A DNA stretch of 64,000 nucleotides from Xenophilus azovorans DSM 13620 (GTDB lineage: Bacteria; Pseudomonadota; Gammaproteobacteria; Burkholderiales; Burkholderiaceae_C), in contig NZ_JQKD01000015.1 in the NCBI RefSeq assembly GCF_000745855.1, forward strand, positions 62,001 through 126,000. Reading direction: 5' to 3'. This document shows, piece by piece, positions 1 through 9,680 of this stretch. A program made the position numbers and the translations under genes. Position 1 is the first letter of the stretch. Each line of letters starts with the position of its first letter. The notes beneath the pieces are model-generated. The model searched no databases and was not told the DNA's origin. It worked only from the letters and a program-made list of their open reading frames with translations.

Positions 1-1
1 G

Positions 2-485
2 CTGTTCGGCGAGCTGAGCGTGTACGAGAACGTGCTGCTCGGCTGCTATTCGCACAGCGCGAACCCGCCGGGCCGCCTGCTGCGCCGGCCCGACGCGGCC
101 ACGCGCGAGCTGGTGGACAGCCTGATCGAGCGCGTGGGCCTCACGCACGACCGCGACACCACTGCCCGCGAACTGGACTTCGGCCACCAGAAGCTGCTGG
201 AGCTGGCGCGCGCGCTGGCCCTCAAGCCGCGCCTGCTGCTGCTGGACGAGCCGGCCGCCGGCCTGCGCAACCGCGACATCGAGAGCCTGGACCGCCTGCT
301 GACCGAGCTGGCCCGCAACGACGGCATCACCGTCCTGCTGGTCGAGCACGTGATGCAGCTCGTGATGGCGATCTCCGACCGCGTCACCGTCATGTCCTTC
401 GGCGAGAAGATCGCCGAGGGCACGCCCGCCGAGGTGAGCCAGGACGCCCGGGTGATCGAGGCCTACCTCGGCAAGGGAGCCGCCG

Positions 486-493
<8 letters not shown>
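2..493 (+). CDS. livG: Branched-chain-type ABC transporter ATP-binding protein, LivG-like (5'-truncated by window)
   Basis: This is the C-terminal part of an ABC ATPase that would power uptake of a branched-chain amino acid or a similar carboxylate at the inner membrane. The frame is open from base 2, so the N-terminus and Walker A lie outside the window. Visible elements are a signature-like stretch (LDFGHQKLLELARAL), Walker B with catalytic Glu (LLLLDEP) and the switch His (LLVEH). The ending, with an EGTP motif followed by YLGK, is typical of LivG. Its stop codon overlaps the next ATPase gene by 8 bases, the usual LivG-LivF coupling. The downstream SDR and flavoprotein genes suggest a catabolic substrate, but its identity cannot be read from sequence. 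Confidence 0.9.
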
Positions 494-1205
<712 letters not shown>

Positions 1206-1236
1206 AGCACCGCGGCGGCATGAAGGAACGCTTCCC

Positions 1237-1989
1237 ATGGATCTTCTGAAGGACAAGCTCGCCCTCATCACGGGCGGCGGCGGCGGCCTGGGCTCGGCCA
1301 TGGCGCGCGGCTTCGCCCGCCAGGGCGCACGCGTGATCGTGGCCGACATCGATCCGGCCCGCGCGCAGGCCATCGCCGACGAGGTGCGCGGCGCCGGCGG
1401 CACCGCCTGGGCCGAGTCGATCGACGTGACCGACCGCGCCGCCGTGGCCGCCCTGGCCGCGTCGCTCACCGAACGGCTCGGCCCCATCGACGTGCTGGTG
1501 AACAACGCCGGCATCTCGGCGCGCGCCCGCATCGACGACCCGCACTCGGCCGAGACCTGGGACCGGCTGATCCAGGTCAACCTGCAGGGCCTGTTCAACG
1601 TCACGCACGCCTTCGTGCCGGCGCTCAAGCGCTCGCGCGGCTGCATCGTCAACCTGTCGTCGATCGTCGCCTTCGTCAGCGGCATCTCGTCGGCCGGCTA
1701 CATCGCGTCGAAGGGCGCGGTGCGCTCCTTCACGCAGGCGCTGGCGCGCGACCTGGCGCCGCACGGCGTGCGCGCCAACGCGGTGGCGCCGGGGCTGATG
1801 CTCACCGACATGGTGACGCCGCAGCTGCAGGTGCCCGGCGGCACCGACTGGTACATGAACCGCGTGCCGATGAAGCGCGGCGGCGAGCCCGACGAGATCG
1901 TCGGCCCCGTGGTGTTCCTCGCCTCCTCCCTGGCCAGCTACGTCAACGGCGTGGTGCTGCCGGTGGACGGCGGCTTTCTCTCCGCATAG
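1237..1989 (+). CDS. SDR-family NAD(P)-dependent oxidoreductase
   Basis: This is a classical short-chain dehydrogenase of 250 aa, the standard length. It shows the glycine-rich cofactor motif TGGGGGLG near residue 12, the NNAG structural motif near residue 88, a catalytic Ser near residue 140 and the YIASK pair (Tyr and Lys) near 154-158. The Asp after the second strand (VADID) suggests NAD preference. It ends VDGGFLSA, as many FabG-like enzymes do. It is followed without a gap by a second SDR, so the two probably act in sequence or as partners in the catabolic operon. The substrate is unknown. Confidence 0.9.
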   Translation: MDLLKDKLALITGGGGGLGSAMARGFARQGARVIVADIDPARAQAIADEVRGAGGTAWAESIDVTDRAAVAALAASLTERLGPIDVLVNNAGISARARIDDPHSAETWDRLIQVNLQGLFNVTHAFVPALKRSRGCIVNLSSIVAFVSGISSAGYIASKGAVRSFTQALARDLAPHGVRANAVAPGLMLTDMVTPQLQVPGGTDWYMNRVPMKRGGEPDEIVGPVVFLASSLASYVNGVVLPVDGGFLSA

Positions 1990-2742
1990 ATGGGATCGGA
2001 CATGAGCAGCAGCAACGGCAAACCCGTCGCCCTGGTGACGGGCGGCGCCAGCGGCATGGGGCTGGCCACGGTGGAGAAGCTGGCGCAGGGCGGCTTCTCG
2101 GTGGTGATGGTCGACCGCGCGGCCGAGCAGGCCGCGCGCGAGGAAGCCCGCCTGCGCGCCGCCGGCCTCGACGTGCAGGCCCGCGTGCTGGACCTCACCG
2201 ACGAGGCCGCCGTGCGCGCGCTGGTGCAGGCGCTGCCGCCGATCAGCGCGCTGGTGAACAACGCCGGCGTCTTCGACGAGCGCCGCTTCATGGAGGTGAC
2301 GAGCGATGACTTCCGCCGCGCCTACGAGGTGAACCTGATCGCCGCGGCGACGCTCACCCAGGAGGTGGTGCGCCGCATGCCCGACGGCGGCCGCATCGTG
2401 AACATCGCCTCGCGCGCCTACCTGGGCGCGCGCAACCACCCGCACTACGTCGCCTCCAAGGCCGCCATCGTGGGCTACACGCGCGCCAGCGCGATGGAGC
2501 TGGCGCCGCGCGGCATCCTGGTCAACGCGATCGCGCCGGGGCTGATCGACACGCCCATCCTGCGCGCGCTGACGCCCGAACGGCTGGCGGCGCAGCTCGC
2601 GCTGCAGCCGACGGGCCAGGCCGGCCGGCCGGAGGACATCGCGCAGGCGGTGGCCTTCCTCGTGTCGCCGCAGATGGGCTTCATCACCGGGCAGGTGCTC
2701 TTCGTCGACGGCGGCAAGTCGCTGGGGGGATCGGGCGCATGA
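1990..2742 (+). CDS. SDR-family oxidoreductase (second copy)
   Basis: This is a second classical SDR of 250 aa in tandem with the first. It has TGGASGMG near residue 17, NNAG near residue 91, a Ser near 139 and YVASK near 152-156. VMVDR after the second strand points to NAD binding. The listed ATG directly abuts the previous stop codon. An alternative ATG at 2002 has a slightly better upstream purine stretch, and the first four residues are not conserved in SDRs. The similarity to the upstream SDR is only at family level, so this is not a recent duplication. The substrate is unknown. Confidence 0.88.
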   Translation: MGSDMSSSNGKPVALVTGGASGMGLATVEKLAQGGFSVVMVDRAAEQAAREEARLRAAGLDVQARVLDLTDEAAVRALVQALPPISALVNNAGVFDERRFMEVTSDDFRRAYEVNLIAAATLTQEVVRRMPDGGRIVNIASRAYLGARNHPHYVASKAAIVGYTRASAMELAPRGILVNAIAPGLIDTPILRALTPERLAAQLALQPTGQAGRPEDIAQAVAFLVSPQMGFITGQVLFVDGGKSLGGSGA

Positions 2743-2772
2743 GCCCCCGCCCGGCCGTTCCGAAGGGGGCTC
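2741..2772. repeat. Intergenic dyad element (copy 1)
   Basis: GAGCCCCC at 2741-2748 pairs with GGGGGCTC at 2765-2772 around a GC-rich loop. The core (CCCGCCCGGCCG then CCGAAGGG) recurs at 46304-46331 between two other genes. This looks like a small dispersed intergenic palindrome. Its position just after the SDR stop argues that the next gene starts downstream of it at 2805. Confidence 0.55.
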
Positions 2773-2804
2773 GCACCGCGGCCCGCCAGGGCGAAGGTAT
2801 TCCA

Positions 2805-4541
2805 GTGAGCAACGTGACGTGGGAGCGTGAAGTCGACGTGCTGGTGGTGGGCGCCGGCGCCGGCGGCATGGCGGCCGCGCTGAGCGCGCACCTGGGCGGC
2901 TGCTCGGTGCTGCTGGTGGAGAAGACCGACCGCGTCGGCGGCTCCACGGCCGTGTCCGGCGGCGCCGTCTGGGCGCCGATGAACGGCCAGAGCGAAGGCG
3001 CCGGCCACCCCGACAGCTTCGCCAAGGCGTGGACCTACATGCGCAACACGGTGGGCGACGCGGCGCCGGCCGACATGCAGCGCGCCTTCCTCGAAGCCTG
3101 CGGCCCCGCCATCGACGCGCTGGAGCAGCACACGCAGGTGAAGCTGGCCGCGCGCACCTACTCGCCCGACTACTACCCGGACCGCGAGGGCGCCGCGCTC
3201 GGCGGCCGCTCGCTGGACCCGCTGGCCTTCGACGGCCGGCTGCTGGGCCGGCACTTCCGCGAGCTGCGCGACCCGCTGCCCGAGTTCGTGGTGCTCGGCG
3301 GCATGATGATCACGCTGACCGATGCCAAGCACCTGCTGTCGGTGACGAAGTCCTTCGCCTCCTGGAAGGAGGGCATGAAGCTGGTGCTGCGCTACTTCGC
3401 CGACCGGCTGCGCGGCTACCACCGCGGCACGCGGCTGGTGCTGGGCAATGCGCTGGCCGGGCGGCTGTTCATGTCGGTGCTGGAGCGCGGCATCGACTAC
3501 TGGCTGAACGCGCCCCTGAAAACGCTGCAGGTCGAGGACGGCCGCGTCACCGGCGCCTGCATCGAGCACGAGGGCCGTCCGACCTGGGTGCGCGCACGCC
3601 AGGCCGTGGTGGTCGCCACCGGCGGCTTTCCGTGGAACGCGGCGCTGCGCGAGCAGCTCTACCCGCATCCGACCGGCCCCTGGTCCATGTCCCCCGCCGG
3701 CAACGCCGGCGAAGGCATCGGCATCGCGCAGGCCGCCGGCGCAGCCCTGGGCAACGACCACTTCGGCCCCGCCTTCTGGGCGCCGGTGTCGCTGCTGCAG
3801 CGGCCCGACGGCACGCAGGTGCGCTACCCGCACCTGGTGTGGGACCGCGCCAAGCCGGGCCTGATGGCGGTGAACGCCGCAGGGCGCCGCTTCGTCAACG
3901 AGGCCACCTCGTACCACGAGTTCGTGCTGGCCATGTACCGCTCGAACGAGACGGTGCCGACCATCCCGGCCTGCCTGGTGTGCGACAGCGACTTCATGGA
4001 ACGCTGGGGCCTGGGCCTGGCGCTGCCGGGCGGCCGGCCGCGCGAGCACCTGGTGCGCGCCGGCTACCTGCACCGCGCCGACTCGCTGGAGGCGCTGGCC
4101 GCGCAACTGCAGATCGACGCCGCGGGGCTGCGCGAATCCGCGGCCCGCTTCGACGGCTACGGCGCCACGGGCGAGGACCCGGAGTTCGGCAAGGGCAGCA
4201 CCGAATACAACCGCTACCTCGGCGATGCGGACCATCGCCCCAACCCCTGCCTGGGGCCGCTGCGCAAGGCGCCGTTCTACGCCGTCAAGGTCTACGCGGG
4301 CGACATCGGCACGGCCTGCGGCATCCGCTGCAACGCGCAGGCGCAGGCGCTCGATGCCGGCGGCCAGCCCATCCCCGGCCTGTACGCGACCGGCAACGAC
4401 ATGCAGTCGGTGATGGGCGGCCAGTACCCGGCGCCAGGCATCACGCTCGGGCCCGCGCTCACCTTCGGCTGGGTGGCCGGCCAGCACATCGCGCGCGAAC
4501 GTTCCAATACTCCCTCTTCCACACAGGCGGCAGCGTCATGA
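2805..4541 (+). CDS. FAD-dependent oxidoreductase, ketosteroid-dehydrogenase / fumarate-reductase flavoprotein type
   Basis: This is an FAD_binding_2 family flavoprotein of about 578 aa, close in length to 3-ketosteroid delta-1-dehydrogenases. The N-terminus has the dinucleotide-binding motif VVGAGAGGMAAAL, then a VEK acidic end and GGSTAVSGG, the FAD-contact motif of the family. The C-terminus has GLYATGND and a GGQYPAPGITLGPAL segment that closes the FAD site. I place the start at GTG 2805 because a Shine-Dalgarno-like GAAGG lies 7 bases upstream and because a palindromic intergenic element occupies the upstream extension. An in-frame ATG at 2739 is the alternative. It overlaps the GST gene by 4 bases and probably catalyses a dehydrogenation in the same pathway. 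Confidence 0.85.
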   Translation: MSNVTWEREVDVLVVGAGAGGMAAALSAHLGGCSVLLVEKTDRVGGSTAVSGGAVWAPMNGQSEGAGHPDSFAKAWTYMRNTVGDAAPADMQRAFLEACGPAIDALEQHTQVKLAARTYSPDYYPDREGAALGGRSLDPLAFDGRLLGRHFRELRDPLPEFVVLGGMMITLTDAKHLLSVTKSFASWKEGMKLVLRYFADRLRGYHRGTRLVLGNALAGRLFMSVLERGIDYWLNAPLKTLQVEDGRVTGACIEHEGRPTWVRARQAVVVATGGFPWNAALREQLYPHPTGPWSMSPAGNAGEGIGIAQAAGAALGNDHFGPAFWAPVSLLQRPDGTQVRYPHLVWDRAKPGLMAVNAAGRRFVNEATSYHEFVLAMYRSNETVPTIPACLVCDSDFMERWGLGLALPGGRPREHLVRAGYLHRADSLEALAAQLQIDAAGLRESAARFDGYGATGEDPEFGKGSTEYNRYLGDADHRPNPCLGPLRKAPFYAVKVYAGDIGTACGIRCNAQAQALDAGGQPIPGLYATGNDMQSVMGGQYPAPGITLGPALTFGWVAGQHIARERSNTPSSTQAAAS

Positions 4542-5143
4542 AGATCCTCTTCTCCCCCTTCTCCCCCTACGTCCGCAAGTGCCTGGTGACGGCGCACGAG
4601 CTGGGCCTCGGCGACCGGGTGCAACTGCTGCCCTCCAACGCGCACCCGGTACAGCGCGACCGCGAGATCATCGCCAACAACCCGCTGGGCAAGGTGCCTA
4701 CCTTCTTCACCGACGACGGCCAGGTGCTCTACGACAGCCGCGTGATCTGCGAGTACCTGAACCACCTCGCCGGCGGCACGCTGATCCCTGCGGCGGGGCC
4801 GGAACGCTGGCAGACGCTGACGCTGCAGTCGCTCGGCGACGGCATGCTGGACGCGTCGCTGCTCGCGCGCTACGAGGACGTGGCCCGCCCGGACGAGCGC
4901 AAGTGGCCCGAGTGGCGCGCCGCGCAGCTCGACAAGGTCGAGACCTCGCTGGCCTACCTCGACCAGCGGCCCGACCTGCTGGACGGCCGCGTGGACCTGG
5001 GCGCGCTGGCCATCGGCTGCGCGCTCTGGTACCTGGACCTGCGCTTCCCCGACGTCGACTGGCGCGCGCGCCACGCCGAAACCGCGCGCTGGTACGCCGG
5101 CTTCTCGCAGCGGCCGAGCATGGCGGCGAGCTGGTCGCTCTGA
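4538..5143 (+). CDS. Glutathione S-transferase family protein
   Basis: This is a 201-aa cytosolic GST. The N-terminal thioredoxin-like domain begins KILFSPFSPYVRK, with a candidate Ser at the glutathione-activating position. It continues to the cis-Pro motif KVPTF and the glutathione-gamma-glutamyl contact (YDSRVICEYL) near residues 62-71. The C-terminal helical domain carries the conserved Asp near VDLGALAIGCAL. The start overlaps the flavoprotein stop as ATGA, so translation is coupled. In this context it may handle a reactive intermediate of the pathway, which is inference. Confidence 0.9.
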   Translation: MKILFSPFSPYVRKCLVTAHELGLGDRVQLLPSNAHPVQRDREIIANNPLGKVPTFFTDDGQVLYDSRVICEYLNHLAGGTLIPAAGPERWQTLTLQSLGDGMLDASLLARYEDVARPDERKWPEWRAAQLDKVETSLAYLDQRPDLLDGRVDLGALAIGCALWYLDLRFPDVDWRARHAETARWYAGFSQRPSMAASWSL

Positions 5144-5162
5144 CGATCTGACGGCAGCCGCG

Positions 5163-7202
5163 TCAGCGGATGGCGCGTGCCTTGGCCGCGCCCTGGCGGG
5201 CGGCCTTGCTGTCCGCCGTGCGGGCGTCGGCGAGCACGGCGGCGCAGTCGGCGTCCTTGCCCGGCCCCGGCTCCAGCGTGGCGGCCAGGCCCAGCAGCGG
5301 GTTGACGGTGGCGCCCGCCACCACGGCCGCGGCACGGGCCAGCAGCGGCCCCGCCTCCACGCCGGGGCGCGGGTCGCCGAGCATGCCGCGCACCGTCAGC
5401 GGCGTGCGCAGCGACAGGATGCTCTTGCCCTTGGGCTCGGGGCGGATCACCAGGTCCAGCCCCTCGGTCGCCAGGTTGATGGTGCCGCCGGCCTGGAACA
5501 CCGCGTTGCTGGTGTCCAGCACCAGCGTGCGGCCCGTCATGAGGCCCTTCTCGACGTCGAAGGCGATGGCAGCGCAACGCAACTGCACGTCGCGCTCGCC
5601 GCGCGCGATGAACTTGATGATGTCGCCGCCCACCAGCGTGGCGAAGACCGGCAGCAGGTTGCCGAACTGACCGCTGCCCATGAGCAGCGCCACGTCGCCG
5701 GAGGCGCCGCCCAGCCACGAGGCGACCGACACGCCCTGGCCCGCGATGTTCAGCCGGCCGTCCATCCGGCCCACGCTGTTGCCGCTGCCTTCCAGGCGCG
5801 GCAGCAGCCGCGCGAGCTGCAGGCCGCGCACGTCCAGCGCCGCGCGGATGTCGGCCGGCCGGCGCGCGCCGTCGATGCGGATGGCGCCCGCGACGGTGCC
5901 GCCGCCCACGCCCAGGTCGAGCGGATCCAGCGTCAGCACGCCGTCCTTGAGCAGCACGTGCACGGCGCCGCGCTCCAGCGGCACGTCGCGCACGTTGCGG
6001 ATGCGCTGCGCGCGGTAGCGCACGTCGGCGTCCATCGCACGCAGCCGCTCGAAGTCCAGCGGCGCGGTGGGCAGCACCTTGCCGCCGGCGCGCCGGCGCT
6101 GCGCCTGCCCCGCGGTCACCGGCGGCGGCACGCCTTCCACCTTCACGGCAGCGGCCGAGCGGGCGGTGGGCGGCAGGCCGATCAGCGGTCCCAGGTCGTC
6201 CATGTCGAGCAGCCGGGAATGAAGCTGCCCGCTCAGGCGCGCTCGCGCGCCGCCCTGCTCGAACGCCAGGTCGCCGCCGATGTCCGAGAGGCCGAGCCGG
6301 CCCTGCAGCGCGCCGGCGTCCCAGCGCGTGCCGTTCTTGCGCAGCGTGCCCTTCACCGCGTAGGGCGGCGTCTCGGGCAGCGCCACGCCCAGCAGCGTGA
6401 ACAGGTCGCCCAGCGTGCGGCCGCGCAGGTCGAAGCGCGCGTCGACGCCGTCGAGCTTCGCCAGCGCGGCCACGGTGCCCTCGGCTTCCAGGCGGGTGTT
6501 GCCGGCGCGCGCGCGGATCTCCATCGGGAAGGGGTCGGCGCCCATCGCATCGATCTGCAGCACCTGGCCCGCGCGGCCCTCGGCCTGCAGCGGCTGGCCC
6601 TTGTAGCGGCCTCGCAGGCTGTAGTGCAGCGGCAGCGTGCCGCGCGACGGGTCCAGGTCGAAGCGCGCCTGCATGTCCACGCCATAGGCCGGGGCCAGGA
6701 AGTCCAGTTCGCCGCGGTCCACCTCCAGCCGGCCGATCTGCGGCACGCGGCCGGCACCGCCCTCGCCCGCCGAGGTCTTGCCCAGCGCCCAGGTGCGGCG
6801 GCCGTCGGCCTCCATCTGCAGGCCCAGTTGCGGCGCCGCGAGCAGGATGCGCGGCAGCTCGACCCGGCCCGAGAGCAGCGGCCACAGGCGGATGTCGATC
6901 TCGGCCCGCTCGGCGCGCACCAGGTGCGAGCTGCGCGCCCACCCCGGGTTGGCAAAAGACACACCGTCCAGGATCACGGTGGCCTGGCGCCAGCCCGGCT
7001 GCACGTCGAGGCGCCGCGTGATCTCGAAGGCACGGCCCGTCTTCTCGCTGACGAAGCGGTTGACGGGGCCGCGCAGCAGGTCCCAGGGGAAGAACAGCAC
7101 GAGCAGCACCAGCGCGGCGATCAGCGCCAGCAGGCCCGCCAGGGTCCATCGCAGCCAGCGCGGCGCGTGCAAGTGGGATGCGGTGGCGGAAGAAATGTGC
7201 AT
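5163..7202 (-). CDS. AsmA-family membrane-anchored protein
   Basis: This 679-aa protein has one N-terminal membrane anchor (residues about 17-40, LLALIAALVLLVLFF). A long periplasmic body follows, with the AsmA-type pattern of repeated beta segments (for example RVELPRILLAAPQLGLQ and DIGGDLAFEQGGARARLSG). The C-terminal AsmA_2-like region (VLDTSNAVFQAGGTINLATEGLDLVIRP) is clear. AsmA-like proteins are large beta-groove proteins linked to phospholipid transport to, or assembly of, the outer membrane. The gene converges on the GST gene with 19 bases between stops. Its 5' end faces the adhesin locus and lies 128 bases from a Crp-like operator, so it could share that promoter region. Confidence 0.88.
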   Translation of the reverse strand: MHISSATASHLHAPRWLRWTLAGLLALIAALVLLVLFFPWDLLRGPVNRFVSEKTGRAFEITRRLDVQPGWRQATVILDGVSFANPGWARSSHLVRAERAEIDIRLWPLLSGRVELPRILLAAPQLGLQMEADGRRTWALGKTSAGEGGAGRVPQIGRLEVDRGELDFLAPAYGVDMQARFDLDPSRGTLPLHYSLRGRYKGQPLQAEGRAGQVLQIDAMGADPFPMEIRARAGNTRLEAEGTVAALAKLDGVDARFDLRGRTLGDLFTLLGVALPETPPYAVKGTLRKNGTRWDAGALQGRLGLSDIGGDLAFEQGGARARLSGQLHSRLLDMDDLGPLIGLPPTARSAAAVKVEGVPPPVTAGQAQRRRAGGKVLPTAPLDFERLRAMDADVRYRAQRIRNVRDVPLERGAVHVLLKDGVLTLDPLDLGVGGGTVAGAIRIDGARRPADIRAALDVRGLQLARLLPRLEGSGNSVGRMDGRLNIAGQGVSVASWLGGASGDVALLMGSGQFGNLLPVFATLVGGDIIKFIARGERDVQLRCAAIAFDVEKGLMTGRTLVLDTSNAVFQAGGTINLATEGLDLVIRPEPKGKSILSLRTPLTVRGMLGDPRPGVEAGPLLARAAAVVAGATVNPLLGLAATLEPGPGKDADCAAVLADARTADSKAARQGAAKARAIR

Positions 7203-7648
7203 GCGGTCGCTGCCCGCCAGTCAGGCCGATGCAGACCGGCGGACAGGTGTCAGCGTAGCGCGTAGGGAGGCAGCACACCGGTCGGCATCGCGCCCGGGGC
7301 GCTGTGCGCGGCGGCCTACGCCTGCCGCCTGTCATCCGGATAACACTTTCGTCCAAATGGGCCGCCGTACGCGCGGCACATCCATCAAGAATGCGCGCCG
7401 TGCAACAAAATGAAACGGGAAGGCGGTAGGCCGCTGCGAGAGGCACGGCATCCGCACATCCCGACACGAGAGAGGCGTACTGCGCACGCAGACAGGCGAT
7501 GGCTCGGCCGGCGACGGCTCGAAGCCCGCTCCCTGCTGGCCGGCGTACGAACCGCACACAGGTCGCTTCGGGCCGCCTCTCTTCGCCCGCTGCGGCGGGG
7601 CGCGATGGCCGAAGCGTCGTCCCATGCGCTTGCCCCAGGAACCCCACA
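7203..7648. other. Intergenic region between AsmA gene and autotransporter
   Basis: I see no convincing gene in these 446 bases; the open frames lack family character. The segment holds the 16-bp palindrome at 7330-7345, a -10-like hexamer AAGAAT at 7387-7392 about 52 bases from its centre, and a Shine-Dalgarno-like CAGGA just before the GTG start at 7649. The long leader of about 250 bases may carry further control. Confidence 0.5.
7330..7345. promoter_or_regulatory. Crp/Fnr-type operator, copy 1 (upstream of autotransporter)
   Basis: TGTCATCCGGATAACA is a near-perfect palindrome, TGTCA-N6-TAACA. Three close relatives occur at 10858, 19930 and 20108, all upstream of genes in the same locus. 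The half-site resembles CRP TGTGA with the fourth base changed. A Crp-family gene lies 2.3 kb away. Confidence 0.6.
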
Positions 7649-9667
7649 GTGCCGTTCTCTTCCTCCTTCACCCCCAGTCGCCACGGCCGCTTCGCGCGCA
7701 GCCTCGTCTCCATCGCCGCGGCCACCTGCCTCACCGGCGCCTTCGCGCAATCCACCCCACCCGTCCTCGACGTCGGCGACGGCGCGATCGCCCCGGGCAG
7801 CACACAGGCCATCAACGGCGGGCAGGCCTACCAGATCCAGTCGGCCGTCCAGGACGCCGCCGGCGCCGCCTCGTATGCCGGAGCCATCGCCGGCGCCGCC
7901 AACACCGCGGCGAACGCCGCGCAGCAGTCGGCCAACTCGGCCAACAGCATCGCCGGCATCGCGCTCGGCGTGGCGAACACGGCCAACAACGCTGCAGGCA
8001 ACGCCCAGAACGCCGCCGATCTGGCCCAGGCCAGCGCGAACGCCGCGCAAGGCACCGCCAACACGGCCCTGGGCAGCGCCAACGCGGCCGCCGGTGCAGC
8101 GAGCGCCGCACAGGGCACCGCCGACAGCGCGCTGAGCCTGGCCAATACCGCGAACAATGCGGCCTTCGGCGCGCAGCAGTCCGCCAACACGGCCAACAGC
8201 ATCGCCAACGCCGCGCTCGGCGCGGCGAACTCAGCCGGCAGCGCTGCCAATACAGCCTAGAACACCGCCAACGCGGCCCAGGCCGCCGCCAACACCGCGC
8301 AAGGCACCGCCGACACGGCATTGGCCAACGCCAACGCGGCCGCCGGCGCGGCGAGCACCGCGCAGGGCACTGCCGACAGTGCATTCAGCCTGGCGAATGC
8401 GGCCGGCACGGCGGCCCATGCCGCCCAGCAGTCCGCCAACTCCGCGCAGAGCAACGCGGGAACGGCGCTGGGTGCCGCGAACAACGCCCAGTCGACGGCC
8501 AACACGGCGCTGGGCGCGGCGGGCGCAGCACAGACCACGGCCAACACCGCCCTCGGTGCCGCAGGCACAGCCCAGACCACCGCCAATACGGCACTGAACG
8601 CAGCGGGCGCAGCCCAGACCACTGCGAACACGGCCCTGGGCGCGGCAGGCGCGGCACAGACCACGGCCGACACGGCGGTCGCCGCCGCGCAGACCGCCCA
8701 GGCCACTGCCGACGGTGCGCAGGGCACGGCCACGACCGCGCTGGGCCTGGCGCAGAACTCCGCGCAGTACAGCCCCGACGGCCAGTCGCTCAACCTCAAC
8801 GGCAACGGCGGCGCAGGCACCACCATCGGCAACGTCCGCGCGGGCCAGGCCGCGACGGACGCGGTGAACGTCGGGCAGCTCCAGCAGTCCAGCCAGGTCA
8901 CGCTGAACACGGCCAACGCGTTCACCAGCCAGCAGGTGCTGGCCCTGCAGACGCTCATGAACCAGGCGTTCGAGAACGGCCTGTGCAACTTCAACAACGG
9001 CAACGTCAGCTGCGGCACCGGCGCCGTTGCACAAGGGACCGGCGCCACGGCCATGGGCCGGGGTGCGCAGGCCGTGGGCGACAACACCACAGCGGTGGGC
9101 ACGGGCGCCGAGGCGCGCTACGAAGGCTCCGTCGCGATCGGCGCCGGCGCGCGTGCGCTGGCCGACCCGACCACGGCCGTCGGCAGCAACGCCGTGGCCG
9201 CGGGCAACAACGCAGTGGCCCTCGGCGCCAACAGCTTCGCCGCCGGCGCGAACTCCGTGGCGCTCGGTCAGGGCTCGGTCGCCACGCGCGACAACACGGT
9301 CTCGGTGGGCGATGCCTCCACCGGCCTGCTGCGCCAGATCGCCAACGTGGCGCCCGGCGTGCTGCCGACCGACGCAGCCAACGTCTGGCAACTGCAGCAG
9401 GCGGTGAGCGCGGCATCGACCCAGGCGCGGCAGTTCGCCGCCCGGGGCGTCGCATCGGCACTGGCCATGCCCCAGATGCCTGCACTGGCTCCCGGCAGGC
9501 AGTGGGTCGGCGTGGCCGTGGGCAACTATGCCGGCGAGAACGCGCTGGGTGCGTCCTGGGGCTACCAGATCAACGATGCCGTCAACGTCGGCATCGGCGT
9601 CTCGGGGTCGTTCAGCAGCGGGACGAGCCAGCTCGCCACGCGGGTGCAACTGGGCTACGCCTGGTAG
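7649..9667 (+). pseudogene. YadA-type trimeric autotransporter adhesin, interrupted by an in-frame amber codon
   Basis: The frame encodes a secreted adhesin of 672 residues, broken by a single TAG at 8258-8260 (codon 204). The order is a signal peptide (residues 1-34, ending GAFAQ), an Ala/Asn/Thr-rich stalk with repeats such as AANTAQ and NAAAGAAS, YadA-head repeats (AVGTGA, VAIGAGA, AVALGAN), a neck and coiled coil, and a C-terminal YadA-anchor barrel ending QLGYAW. The reading frame and repeat pattern continue straight through the stop, where CAG (Gln) would fit the repeat. This is therefore a recent nonsense mutation, a read-through codon or a sequencing error. GTG 7649 is chosen for its Shine-Dalgarno-like AGGA and position before the signal peptide. 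Without read-through only an anchorless stalk fragment would be made. Confidence 0.85.
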
Positions 9668-9680
9668 CGCCCCTGCCGCT

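Noticed and set aside
2475-4487. 670-codon minus-strand frame opposite the flavoprotein gene
   Set aside because: The composition is low-complexity Ala/Gly/His/Arg and the opposite strand has an intact FAD enzyme.
7900-8760. Regular short repeats that could be mistaken for a CRISPR or tandem array
   Set aside because: The repeats are codon-phased and encode the Ala/Asn/Thr stalk of the autotransporter. There are no unique spacers of constant length.
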